Source: Tetrastigma voinierianum (taxonomy: Eukaryota; Streptophyta; Magnoliopsida; Vitales; Vitaceae). From it: 64,000 nucleotides of DNA. The DNA is taken from positions 1-64,000 of the forward strand of contig JAEQBH010002845.1 of the NCBI GenBank assembly GCA_016808115.1, given 5' to 3'. The position numbers were made by a program, and so were the translations under genes. The notes beneath the pieces are model-generated. The model worked only from the letters and a program-made list of their open reading frames with translations, had not been told where the DNA came from and searched no databases. This document shows, one piece after another, positions 1 through 11,775 of this stretch. The stretch's first letter is position 1; the number at the start of each line of letters is the position of its first letter.

Positions 1-420
1 CACAAAGTCCATGAGTCTTTCGCTACCGAACAGAGTAATCAGATCGCTACCATTCTTAAAAACATATAGATCGTTCACTGGTTGTATGTGATGATATGGT
101 GGTTGGCGGTGAACATCCAACAGCGGGCGGCGTTTGGTTAGTTATTTTGCCGGGCTTTAATCTAAATGATGTACCGATCATTTGAAATATTTTCGGATCG
201 CGTTCTCAATCGATGCGGATTTTTCGTCTCAAAAAGAAAATATGTTTTTAACAGCCGCGAAATTGAATACCAAGATGTCACCGATGCACCAAGAGCGGCG
301 ATCGAAGTTGCGTGTCAGATCAACGTGCCCGTCGATAAAAGTGAGATATTCGGTGCCTGCCAATGGCTGATGTACATACCCACACTAGGCTGTATTCCCA
401 CGCGCATTGGGCATTGAACA
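1..420 (+). pseudogene. Degraded Ty1/copia polymerase fragment (tentative)
   Basis: A faint match to the C-terminal part of a copia reverse transcriptase. Around 262-300 one frame reads KLNTKMSP, like the segment copia RTs carry before their conserved SLMY block. At about 360-415 another frame reads WLMYIPTLGC followed by PTRIGH, resembling the SLMYxMxxTRPDIxHA block. Frames change between the pieces and no LTR is visible, so this would be an old broken remnant cut by the window edge. The similarity is judged by eye and is weak; it could be chance. Confidence 0.28.
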
Positions 421-3400
421 GCCATTATGATAATTCGGAGAACAAACATATGAATACGCGCGATTTCATGTATCCAAGTCCGCTCCTAGAATGGCATTTT
501 GTCCACTAAAAACATAGATTATTAAAGTGTGGATGCATATGGTGATCGGGACTACCTGAGCAATGATGGCTTTATCACCACTTTGGGATGATTTCACCCT
601 TGTAGGTGGTAACTTCACACATGGGAGAAGCAAGATGAGAATGCACAGCCACGCCTGCCACAGTATGCTGAATTCTGTGTATTGTGAATGGAACATGCGG
701 AAAGATTGTTGTAATAAGACTTATCGACGGAGTCTAGGTTATCCTATATAGGCAACCGATTCGCTTTATTATGACACAAGCAAAGATGGTGATATTGCTC
801 ATAATCCCACAACATGATCGTATGCTACGAGCAGATGTTCTCATTAAGATAGAACTATTTATAAAATTAATGCTGGTCAAGATCAATCCAAAGATCAATC
901 ATCAATATCCCCAACAAAAAATTGCTTCTCTGAAGTCGAGTGTTCTCGTGTTTTGAGCAAGCTAAGTGTAATGCAAGATCACATTCAATCTTGTATGGGA
1001 GAGGTTACATATTGAATTAATACAGCCAAAGATTCTCAATGTAATTCTTTATTACTATTCTTCCTGTTAGGTAAGTAACTTAATTATAGGAAACTATTAT
1101 ATTCTTTCATAGTTTAGAGATATTTCCTTTGTTAAAAGAAATAACTTAATTATGTGAATAACTCGATTGTAGGATTTCTACTATATCTATAAATATGTAC
1201 ATATAAAAATACAAAATTATTATGAATAAAAATATTATTCTATTTCCACAAGTGTTTCAAAACTTAATACTTGGAGGCATTCCATGCCCCCAAGTCCTAT
1301 TTCCTACTTCCAAATATCTGACAGTGTATGTATGTCAACCACATTATTAAATGCCAAATTCAATATTTCCGTTCTCTAATTCTCAAAAATGAAACTCTGA
1401 ATTGGGTAGATTCTTTTCATTTACTGCTTCCTCCAAATTATCAAAAAAGTTTAAAATTACTAAATAAAGCAATTAAAAAGAAGACTTGTTACAATGAACC
1501 TTATCTAAATTTGTTAAAAGATTTGGTCATAAGATGATAGAAAATACTGTATTCCAAGTTTATAAGAATTATATAATAATACAAACTACAAACATGAAAA
1601 CAATATATGAATTTATATCTGAAAATTATAAAAGAGGAAAACCAAATATGTCACAAACTTGATTACTTCTTAAAGTGTTTCCACTTGTCATTATTATCTA
1701 ATCTGTAATGTCTTATGCTACAAATCACTTCTTCCAATTCAGCAGCCACACGAGAAAAGCACTCTAACAATGGACTCACAAACGGCCTTTTGGAAAACAA
1801 TTGGTCGCCACAACAAAGATCAATCATAAACCATTAATATCATTTTTTTAGTCCATCTTGATCACTGAGTCTTTCACTGTATTTTGAGCTCACTGCAAAT
1901 TCTTCACTAATACCTGCATCAAAGGTCATCGTTGCCTGACTTGCTGGAACTGGCTCCACCTTGTCTTTGATCTCGTCTCCATCTGATAACACATGCCTAA
2001 GTTTTGATAAGATAGCACATCTTTTTACCATTTCCTGCATAAACAAACTAATCAAGGCGAAGCTTCTTCCAAGTCGCCATCTGCGCGTTGATGATGGGCG
2101 GTTTGCTGGAAGGCAATAATGGTGCGCATTTGTACCTGTTTAGAAGTGTTCAATGTTCGATCATCCACGTTTTTACTGGTCACCTAAAGAGAGGCGTTGC
2201 CAAATTGAGATGGCAGAAAATCTTATGATCCACTGATATAATTCAATTCGCACAGAGGGAGAGAAACAGAAGGGTGGCTGATTAGGGTAATTTAACAGAG
2301 GACGTAAATTCTTCGGCAGGAATGAGAATGAGATCCGAAACATTGCTGAAATTATAGAAATTTGGGAGGAAAACAGGGATTTTGGAAACAGCAATTCGAG
2401 AAAACTGAATGGGTAACGACTCAATCGCCATTGTAATCGCATGATCCAGAGCCCATTTTTGAACTGTCAAGTGCAGTGAGAACTGGGTTCCATCACCTGC
2501 AGTTCATAGAAGTGGAATTAAAGCCGTTTCCTCCCATTTCTTTATGTTAGAGAGTGGCTGCCACTAGATAAAGAAATACACCATCTCTTCCTGTTAAACA
2601 AAAAAACACTACAATCAACCAAAAACATATTAAAAACAATGCCAAGCAACAAACTACTTTTCCCCAGTGAATATGAAGAATTATGGTAGATCAGAACGCA
2701 CAGAAACGGGTCCAGATAAAGCCTGATAGGTGTTTCGTTTCAGTCTGGAAAACCGTATAAACGCACCTAAAATCATACCAAAAATGAACTGCAAACAAAA
2801 CAATAATTCACACATGCATAAATGCAGAGGTATGTAAAGTTCAGCGCTGAGGACCTTTAACATCCAGTTGACACATCTCGGCGGTCCTCCTGACACCATC
2901 CAAAGTACTCGGTAAGTGTTCAGAAACCCAACATCTGTCAAGTTCAGAATCAAAGAGATTTGAGAATAAAGCACTCATCATCATCATTGAACCAAGTCAT
3001 GGTGCGGTGTCGCGGTCAGAAAGGTCGGCAACCTCGCAAAATAGAGGTTAAATAGGGGATTTGCAGCTGGGGAAAGAGACATTGGTGATGGATGATGAAC
3101 CTTAGAAATTTAACCATTGTTATCCTGCTCTGTCCCAGATCAAGTCATGTAATTCAACACACAGTGAAGGGGATATGGTTTATATTTGGTATCAGACAGC
3201 AATGGTTCAGCTGCATCTCGCCATGCCCCACATCTCCAAAAATTCCTCGCGAAGAAACTTCGTCCTGGGCCCTCCAGTGCACTTTATCACCATGAATGGG
3301 ATCGCCCCATGAAAACTGGCTTCATTAATTTCTAAAAGGTTTTTTCAAATACCTTGTCCCTATCCTATGAATAATTATGGATTTAAAAGGTTATGTAGAG

Positions 3401-4059
3401 CTTGCAAAGCTAGAAACTGGGAGGTTGTGAAGAGTCTCATTATTTACTTTATGAATGACAATAATAAAGAGATAAACCATATGGTTCTCGCATACAAAAT
3501 TACTATGAATTTGATCTCATCTACTTTATACCAAATGCAGTTTTCTATTGTTACTAAATGGTCATTACTCCTCCCGCTTAAAGGTTGGGGCTTGTAGGTA
3601 CAACTTTTTCAATACAAAATCCCCATCCTCAGCTTTTGCAAGATAAAATCCGCCTACTAATCAGCACATTTTGTACATATCTGAGTATATGTAGATATGA
3701 GAAAACGTGAATAGATGGTGGTGGTAACTGGTCGATGTCATATGTTCATGGTAGAATCAGCACTTTCTGTAGTATCTAACCTCCATGAGAATAGATAAGT
3801 TCATTTTCGATCCTTGATCTCGGTAAGTAATACAATTTATTCCATTATCTATTATTAACGAAAGTTCTGGATGTTAGAATATAGGGAAGATGATTTTATC
3901 ACATGTTTGATTGTATAAAGAATTCTTTTATAAAGTCAAACATGAACAAAATTACTTAAAATAATATATCAGATTTAATTATATTTTTATTTTATAATAG
4001 TTGACATTCAATTATTTAATCTCTTAATTTATATTCCTTCTATTATGCCGGGAAGCATC
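421..4059. other. AT-rich intergenic DNA, no recognised gene
   Basis: No protein family is recognised here. The most gene-like piece lies on the minus strand at about 2042 down to 1906: a good acceptor (TTTATGCAG), then an open stretch reading EMVKRCAILSKLRHVL and continuing to a GTATTAG donor-like site. Further minus-strand splice-like segments lie near 2970-2880 and 2770-2690. They could be short exons of an unrecognised gene or remains of one, but no coherent product can be assembled. The rest is AT-rich with short ORFs only. Confidence 0.5.
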
Positions 4060-4240
4060 AACCTCCTTTTAAAACTCGATCGTAAATTAGGTTTTTTTTT
4101 AGTACCACTGATCCTATCCTCCTTTAAAATTGGATTCCAAATTGGTGTTTTTCATTACTAATTTTAGTGATTCCAATCATGCATGGCATCGATCTCCCTT
4201 GGTGCCGGATTCCAAATTAGGTTTCTTTTTACACACTCGG
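4060..4240. repeat. Three degenerate ~70-bp direct repeats
   Basis: Three related segments follow one another: a CCTCCTTT-like start, a central ATTCCAAATTRG block (a diverged version in the first copy), then a T-rich run. The copies lie near 4060-4110, 4118-4155 and 4193-4235. They are too few and too diverged to call a satellite. Confidence 0.45.
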
Positions 4241-7200
4241 TTATTGAAAGTTTGGATTGGTTTTTACAAATTTCTGCATTTTTATACTACTCTATTTTAC
4301 AGGTGTCAATCTTTTAGTTGAAGTCAAAAAATGCTATAATAGAGACGCATAGAAGTGCTTATTGTTACATTTTTACTGTGCACATAACTGCGCGATTATA
4401 CCGATTCTAGCGATTCATAACTAAGATGTCAAGCTTCTCCCGAAAGTCGTGTTGCAAGTCAGACGTTCTCATGCCCTGATTATTATATTAGGGTCTTCCA
4501 CCCAAGTTCAAGAACCTCTTGGACGTTCTTTTAGCACATTTAATCTGATCCCATTTTTCCGTTCGTAGATTGATCGACCGCTTTGCGACAATGGCGTAAG
4601 TCATTTATCAAACTGATTCACCAACGAACGTCCAAAAACCGTAGAATGACGCTTAGCGCGATAATTTGTTTCAACCCCATCGGCCAGCTCCCGTTTACTT
4701 AAACTTATGATTTTCGGCCGGCTTCGTTAATCGACAATCCAAAAATCAAGTTGAATTTGGCTTAACCAGCCCAGATTTATGGCCGAGTCAGGATGCTATA
4801 TTTTTTACCTAAAAAAATCGAGTAAAATTTTATCCAACCAGATGTTGACCCAATCACCCCCAACTCGTGCACCTGAATTACTATCTTTATAGATAGCCCA
4901 TTCTTGTTCCTCAATACGACAAAAAGAGAGAATTACCACCTTCGTCTATAATAATTTTGAGAATATGATTATAAACCGTGATTGATGGATGGGATAAGAT
5001 ATGACGTTACAGAACAACCCTTTTCAGTGGCAGAGTTCCAACTCTGAAAGATGTAACGTATCAAGGACGGCTGCAAAACTGAAAACTCAAACTAACAACA
5101 GCTCAAATCCACTGGGCCCTGACAATCAACATGCCACTTGGGCCCCAGCCCAACCATTTTATGCTCTCGTCTCAATTCCGCCAATATAATAAACTCATTG
5201 AACAAATTTTAAATTTATACTGAATTCATAACACAGTTTTACTATTTAACTGTATAGGGAATATTCAAACTATATTCCAACCACCCAACCCTTATCATGT
5301 TATGTCTTTGGCATCGTCGAAGAATTTTAATAATAGATTGTACTTAAGTATGATAGGAAATGAATCAAATAAAGAAGATTCTGTAAGCATCACAAGTGGG
5401 TGCACCTGCAATAATTGTGATGATGAAGAATAAAGTCCACATAAATATATAGATGTTATCATTTTAAGTCAATGCACGACCTCTTCCCATTTAATTTCTC
5501 TAATAATTTTGTTTTATATGATATCTCATCTGTCACCTTCTTTTTTCAAAAGAAAAATAAATTAAAGTTCATTCATACTTTCCAGATTCATGTATTCTAT
5601 AAAGTTAGATTTCATCAAATCCTAATGTCTTACTAAATGGTAAAGAGTTGATAGAATATAATGTTTGATTTAATCTTTATTAAAACGTATGTTATAATAT
5701 CTAAATGAATAGATGTTAAACATATTTTTAAACAATTCATATTTTACCTATTTCATTAAGAAAAAATAATTAAGAAAATATTTTATTATATTTGCCAAAC
5801 AAAGGCGACATACATGAAACATTCAAGAATCCACCTGGGCTGTTCAACTCATATCATTCCTGCACGGCAATCCTCTTCCGTCAACTCCATGATCAGATGA
5901 TGTTGGGTTTAATTATGACAAACCACAAAGAAGTGCCTCACCACTTAAATCCATACCATAATTGAACTGACTCTCATCTTGATCTTCTGAACCCATCCCT
6001 CCACCCAAAGTCAACCTCCTTACCCTTGATTATAATAAAACAAATCTTATGCCTCCCTTCATTTCTTTACCAGATTGAAGACCCTTAGATTTCAGTTACA
6101 ACCCCACCTTCAGAACCATTGAAAGGGTGTCTCACCAAGACGATCCTTTAATTTTTTTTGTTATCTCCCCAAATAAGACCTAACTTTTGTATAACATTTT
6201 AACTAACTTTGGACTTTGTGATTAATTGTAGTAGATGTATTAAGCTATTATTCTTTAAATAATATAGTGTTTAAATTATATAATATTAAATGTTGTGCAA
6301 CCTAAGTCAATATTTGATGAAACATTTCTTCAATTTAAAGAGAAATTATACAATGTTATTGATATGCCATTTTCACAAGCATCAATTATTCCATATATTC
6401 AATCAGATTGAGTTTCTCTTTCGATTGTATGTATGAAATGAGTAGGAGACGAACGAGAATTCTGAATTTTAACAATGTTGATTTAGAAGAAACACGTGTG
6501 AGCTGAAGGAATCCACCACCCCACGTGAAACTACACGTTAATTCGTTCGTGGTGGAATCTTACATCAAACTTTCAGTCACATCCCGAAATCAGTGCCACG
6601 TCGATCCTCACAAAAAATGAAAAATCCGCTACCAAAATTTCATTTCTTTTCCCAGTATTTTACCGCACTCTTTTAACATAAGAAATAAATTTTTTTCTTG
6701 ACAATTATTATTGAAGAACATGTTGTGACAAAGACTCCAACTTATTCATTTCCAAAGCCTCCATTAGATCTTGAACCCAGTTTGCCTTTTGGTTTTAAGT
6801 TACAAACTTTAACTTTGATCTTCTATTTCTCAAGCATAGGCTCAATTTGGCCCATTTCCATTTTCAAACATAGATTCGAAACTACTACTTCTTCCATTTT
6901 CAAGTCACTGACTTAACGCCCTAATTCCTTTAACCATTGAGTGAGTTGGGTCTTATTAGCTAATAAATTATTTCTTACTTGTATCTTTATTATTCTTTAA
7001 TTGTAAATTTATTTTAAAATCTTATAAAATGGTAGATGAATTGTGGGGATTTGGGTGAAGAGAGGGAGCTAGGTTGGGGTTGTCACTTTTAGTGGTAATT
7101 GAGGATGAGAAGATGAAGATGGAGGACATGCATCATTGAATTTACAGAGGTTGGACTTTGAGGCCCCACATATACACAATCTGTGGTGACGCAACCATTA

Positions 7201-7749
7201 GGTTCTGCTGTCTCACACCAGGTGTTTTTGCAGATCTTACACGCCTGCCCACTCAGAAGCTCGTATAATTAGCCATCCTCATCACCATTCTTCTTCCTCA
7301 CTGCACTTCCCTTCACTTTACTTCACATTTCCACTGCTCCTGCTTTCTTCTCCTTTTATTCATCTTCTTCACGGAATCACATCTCGCATTTATTTCCTTT
7401 TTATTTTTATTTTTTATAGTGAAGTGAGAGAAAACCAGTGATTTTTTGGTTCCTCGATTTTCGGTGATCTCTTTGTCACATCCCTGGATTCTCTTGTTCG
7501 TACGTCGGTGAACGGGAAGATAGGTCAGAATCGTCACCGTCTCATTGATGGCTAGGGTACTTATAACAGCCCCCACTTCCGCCCAGTTTCAATAATCTGA
7601 ATTGGTAAACAAACAGTTTCGAGAAGTCTGTCATTCGGTTAAACGTGACTTCCAAGAGGAGAAAACTCTGAAAAAGTGCCGCTGTCTGAAACGTTGAGAT
7701 TGAATAGAAGCGGTGAGTTAGGATCGGCGAGCGGTGGCGGTGATTGTCG
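4241..7749. other. Intergenic DNA upstream of the PADRE-domain gene
   Basis: AT-rich sequence with many short ORFs and no recognised coding domain. The last part (about 7270-7740) is pyrimidine-rich with TTCTTC tracts, as is typical of a plant promoter and 5' untranslated leader, and precedes the ATG at 7750. An ACGT-core cluster at about 6490-6600 is listed separately. Confidence 0.55.
6493..6602. promoter_or_regulatory. ACGT-core (G-box/ABRE-like) cluster
   Basis: Two perfect CACGTG palindromes at 6493-6498 and 6522-6527, a further ACACGT at 6533-6538 and GCCACGTC at about 6595-6602 fall within 110 bases. Such clusters bind bZIP/bHLH factors in abscisic-acid or light-responsive plant promoters. 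The nearest gene downstream is the PADRE-domain gene, whose ATG is 1.15 kb away, so linkage to it is only a guess. Confidence 0.4.
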
Positions 7750-8236
7750 ATGGGGAATTGGTCGCTGCGGAGGCGGCTTTCGCTGGTAGTGATTCAACAT
7801 CCAGGGAACAACAAAATCGAGAGGATTTTGATTGGTTTGCAGCGCCCACGAGGATGAGTTCGAATCCAAGCCACTATCTCGCACTCGTCATTACCTCTCC
7901 CACGGCGAATGGAAAACGGTACCCATTGAAGCAGCTCGTTTCTCCCGTCCAGATGATACCTTGCTCATCGGACAAGTTTATCGCCTCGTCAGTTTTGAAG
8001 GTAATAATCCAAAACATTCATATCACTTGATGTGTTGAAAAAGGCGCAACTATTCTCAGCACAATCTGTTTCCTCTTTTTATGATGCAGACGTTTTGAAA
8101 GAATTCGCTGCGAAGAAGTCGGTGAAGCTGCTGGAAGTTGTTGAATATGAGAAGAGGTCTGATCAGATAGGCTGCAGTTAATTGGGTGCTTCAATCTGAA
8201 CTGAATCCTAAACCAGATAGCTACGGTTCTGTTGAG
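7750..8236 (+). pseudogene. PADRE-domain (DUF4228) protein gene, frame-disrupted
   Basis: The ATG at 7750 opens MGNWSLRRRLSLVVIQHPG, matching the start of plant DUF4228 (PADRE) proteins, including the MGN N-myristoylation-like start. The conserved domain then runs in other frames: MSSNPSHYLALVITSPT (about 7854-7905) and RPDDTLLIGQVYRLVSFE (about 7945-7999). Exon 1 ends at 8000 (GT donor); after an 89-base intron, exon 2 starts at 8090 (CAG acceptor) and reads DVLKEFAAKKSVKL, the usual continuation, to a GTATGC donor at 8237. At least two frame changes in exon 1 and one in exon 2 break the reading frame. Family members are small plant proteins, many induced by pathogens or abiotic stress; their biochemical role is poorly known. 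A third exon beyond 8280 is possible but not recognised. The breaks may be sequence errors. Confidence 0.72.
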
Positions 8237-10383
8237 GTATGCCCTCACTGTTCCGACTCTTCTTTCCCCCTTTCTTTTTTTTTGCCTCCACTGTCAGAAG
8301 TTTTCAAGGACAATTTGCCAAGGACTTGATATATACTATCGTGGTCGTCCTTTCCATTTTCTTTCACAAAAAGGCATCCCTAAGGGTAAGGGGGAAAAAG
8401 ATGTTGAAAACCTATCATTTTTTAAGGGCGGCGTGAAAAAGGAGATCTTAACTGATACTTCAGAGTATGGGTCAATTAGTTGAGCAGCTAAAAAATCATC
8501 CGAACTGAAGCTATGAATCTCGAGGCAATGCCATCAAGATAAACACTTGTTACGCAATTTTAATATGTAGGGCCAAAAACACAAGAAAAGGGTAAAAAAG
8601 AATGCATGCTGGGAGGTTCTATCCAACTTATAGTATTTTCCAGCAACCATTACAACTCACTGAATTGCGGATGGTTTGGCCACAGAAGTGTTGTCCCACT
8701 GTAATGGAATCAGCCATTTTCAAGTCTCTGTATGGGACTGTGGATGACTCTTCAATGTGAGCTTTTCTGGTAGACGAGTGACAAGTTCACACACATGCCT
8801 ATCATTCTCTAGCTACCCCTGTTTGCCTGGGGTAGTTCGATCATTATTCAATGGCTTCTAAATTCACACATTCTCGAGGTTCCATTATTAATGATACAAA
8901 TATATATATATATATTGGTTCAATTTTAGTTGAAAATAGAAAATTTAGCATTTAATCCAAGTCTGAGCACGTTAAATTGATACTAGAAAAAAAAATTGAA
9001 TCATCTTGCTTTCTCTGTTCCACGGAATTGCCCAACTGAGTCATGCGCGTGTAATTTACTTTTGTCATGTGTGTTTTCTTATTCTTTGTTCAGAGTAATA
9101 TATTTATGACTGTAAGAGCTAAAAGTATATATGATATATGGTAAAGTGGCTGGGAAGGCATCAGATGGCAAATAAAGTAATAACCATCTGATATACTGCA
9201 GAAGTTGAACTGAACACCACGTCTTCCATCCTGCTTCCTGTCTGGTCTTTCCTCTGAAACTGAGTCTTCCTACTCAACAAAAAGAAAACAACGATCCATC
9301 CATCCTTTCCGATACCTTCTTATCCATTTCTGATCAGGATTTGCATACTGCAATCCCTCTGCCTTTAGATAGAGTTTGTGCTAGATGTGACTCGTTTTGA
9401 GTCTTACTGGACTTGTAAGATGTATATCTAAATGTAGCCTTTATTTGTTCACTTAAAGTTGCTTTTGCTCAATCAAAACCAAACTTTTCTTCGCTACCTT
9501 TCTAGTGTCCAGTAATCAGCATCTCATGCTACTGCCACGAAGAAGTAGATAAAGAAAAAACAAAGTTCAAAAACAACTCGTACCATTGGTAAAGAAAATG
9601 TTTCGGGTTTAAAGTTTTTAATGAACATCCTAGAAGTCTATATCTGCCATAAACTAAAAAAGCACCAAATTTCATTCTAGTGTTATAAGTTTCAAAATAG
9701 GCTTCCAAATTTTTATGTAAACTTGTAAATAGAAAACAATAATATTTTACAATCTATTTTTAAATGAACTTTAAGTAGTTTCAGATAGTAAGCTAAGTTT
9801 TTTTGTTTTATAAAATATTTTGATCCATAATTAAAAACATCAAAGTCCAATGAAAAAGTTTCAGTTGCATGAGTAATCTAAAGACAATCCAAAAAAAGAA
9901 AGAGTAACAACTGATTATTTTAAAAAAATATTTTCCTTTGGTTACGAGTGCATGTGCTAGTCTAAATTTTAAGTTTTCTAAAATCTTAGTAGAGAAGAAA
10001 CCCTGTCACACAAAGATTTTATGTGCCTTTTAAGGAAAAATATTAATTGTATCATAGTTTTGTCACTCTTTATTGGATGATGGGTCTCTTTGAATTATTT
10101 ATGATATATCCACCTGTCACCATAAAGAAGGATTGATGAAAAGTAATAAAAGTGATACAGAAGCTAGAATGCAAGAATCAGGTCTTCTCAAAAATTCAAG
10201 ATGTGTGAGTGTGAGATTCTTAGTTAAGCAATAACACAAAGAAACTTAAAGGATATCCTAGGTCCCAAATAAAACAAATCATTGCAATAATAACGAAAAC
10301 AGACATAAAATAATAATAATAATAACATGATAATTAATCAAATGAAGAATATGGACTGACACGAACCCGCTTAGTCACGGAAG

Positions 10384-10406
10384 CCCCCTCCCCTCCCCCT
10401 TTCCCC
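10384..10406 (-). other. G-quadruplex motif (G-rich strand is minus)
   Basis: The plus strand has four runs of four to five C separated by T, T and TTT. On the minus strand this is four G-runs with loops of 1-3 bases, a textbook intramolecular quadruplex motif. It stands alone in AT-rich DNA. Confidence 0.6.
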
Positions 10407-10661
10407 TACTGTCCTACTGAACCCCTGGTCCATTTTTATGCCCTAAAAGAGGGTCTATATTTCAAAAACATTTCAATGAATTTGGGTTCATGAATTGCCT
10501 TTACAAGGGGCCTATCTTTCAAAATCAACTTCATATAGACAGTATGAGTAGTTAAAGTCAGTGAACCATAGGCAGCTGGCAGAACCAACACTTGTAGCAG
10601 CTGCAGCGGCTATAGGTAGACAGGTTATTGGAGAATTTATATCATACTACATTGTAAAGAT

Positions 10662-10724
10662 AAAGGTGGAAAAAGCAAACTAAGACAATTTAATAGAAAA
10701 ATGTACCCTAAAAGAAAAAAACGT
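10662..10724 (+). repeat. Direct repeat copy A1 (pair at 11513)
   Basis: A ~60-base segment starting AAGGTGGAAAAAG and running through a TTTAATAGA block to an A-rich end. It recurs about 850 bases later at 11513-11577 with mismatches and small indels, suggesting a small dispersed repeat or an old duplication. Confidence 0.5.
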
Positions 10725-10806
10725 TTTTCAATATGCCCCCAACCTCTTTCTTTGCATTGCGTTATATTAGTATTAAGGTTTGTTATAGTTTAAATATTGA
10801 TGCAGC

Positions 10807-10847
10807 GGCGCCAAAAAACCTGATGGGCGCCAAACAGGTGTATAAAA
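10807..10847 (+). promoter_or_regulatory. Two E2F-like sites followed by a TATA box
   Basis: GGCGCCAAA occurs twice, at 10807-10815 and 10826-10834, 19 bases apart. Its complement TTTGGCGCC contains TTTGGCGC, which fits the E2F consensus TTTSSCGC. A TATAAAA box follows at 10841-10847. This is the layout of a small cell-cycle-type core promoter, but no gene is recognised directly downstream. Confidence 0.35.
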
Positions 10848-11398
10848 CAGATGAAAGTTTGAAGGTCCATGCACAAGTATACGTGTCGAGTATTGTGGCT
10901 TCTAAAACATGTCCATTAAATATATATTTCAAAGTAGTAGAAACAAGAGGCATGCTTGCAGCATGTTGTTACAGCAGGCAAACAGCTACTCTTTTTATTA
11001 ATATTGATTCTTAAACTCTACTTTAATCCTCGATAATAGTGTCAAAAACTTGTTGAGATCAAAATTAGTATAGACCAAATTGTTGCTCAAATGAGAAATC
11101 CATATTTATCTGAAACAGTACGTATCCAATTTATGCTACAATGTGCTTGTATTTCATAAGGATCAACTTATACTTTATTAACTTGAAGCTATCCCCACTA
11201 TCACTTTCATATCCATAAAGAAACTAATGGAGCTCCTAATTATCTTGTGTGTCATAAGGCGAATTCTAGTGTTTGATGGTCGAACTTTCCTAAAATGTTA
11301 CAAATATTATATTTCATAATTATTCTATTCTCTTTCCAATCATATTTGTAAGTTTTTTGTTCAATAATCTTCTTTCATCAAATAAAACAAGGTTTGTT

Positions 11399-11515
11399 AG
11401 GAGTTGCATTAGAGTACTAATGCATATTGAAAGAGTTTTCTACTTGAAAAAAATAGATGTAAACGTAATTCCCCATAAATTATAAGTTTATAATCATTCA
11501 AACAAGGCTGAGGTA
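11399..11515 (+). repeat. Direct repeat copy B1 (pair at 11660)
   Basis: About 115 bases (GTTRCATTA..., TTTTCTACTTGAA..., CCCCATAAATTATAAG) are repeated at 11660-11775 in the same orientation with roughly 85-90% identity by eye. Copies B1 and A2 (11513) are adjacent, so the region has probably grown by tandem duplication. Confidence 0.65.
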
Positions 11516-11577
11516 AGGTGGAAAAAGAAACCAAAGGCAACTTAATAGATAAAAAATGTATTCTTAAGAAAAAAAAA
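11513..11577 (+). repeat. Direct repeat copy A2 (pair at 10662)
   Basis: Second copy of the ~60-base segment beginning AAGGTGGAAAAAG, here directly after repeat B1. Confidence 0.5.
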
Positions 11578-11659
11578 TTGTCCACATGCACTTGTACATA
11601 ATGTACCACTTTATTGCATAATAAGGATTAAGGGTGTTACACTATGCATTAATTTTGTT

Positions 11660-11775
11660 AGGTGTTACATTACAGTATAAATGCATATCGAAAGAATTTT
11701 CTACTTGAACAAAAAAAGATGTTAAACATAATTCCCCATAAATTATAAGTTTATGACCATGCAAACCAATCTCAG
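11660..11775 (+). repeat. Direct repeat copy B2 (pair at 11399)
   Basis: Second copy of the ~115-base segment, offset by 261 bases from B1 and containing the same CCCCATAAATTATAAG core. Confidence 0.65.

Noticed and set aside
3367..3597. 76-codon ORF starting MNNYGFKRLC
   Set aside because: No recognisable domain; the CTCCCGCTTAAAGGTTGGGG stretch looks like repeat-derived intergenic DNA.
7313..7576. 87-codon minus-strand ORF
   Set aside because: Lys/Arg-rich reading of the pyrimidine-rich leader upstream of the PADRE-domain gene.
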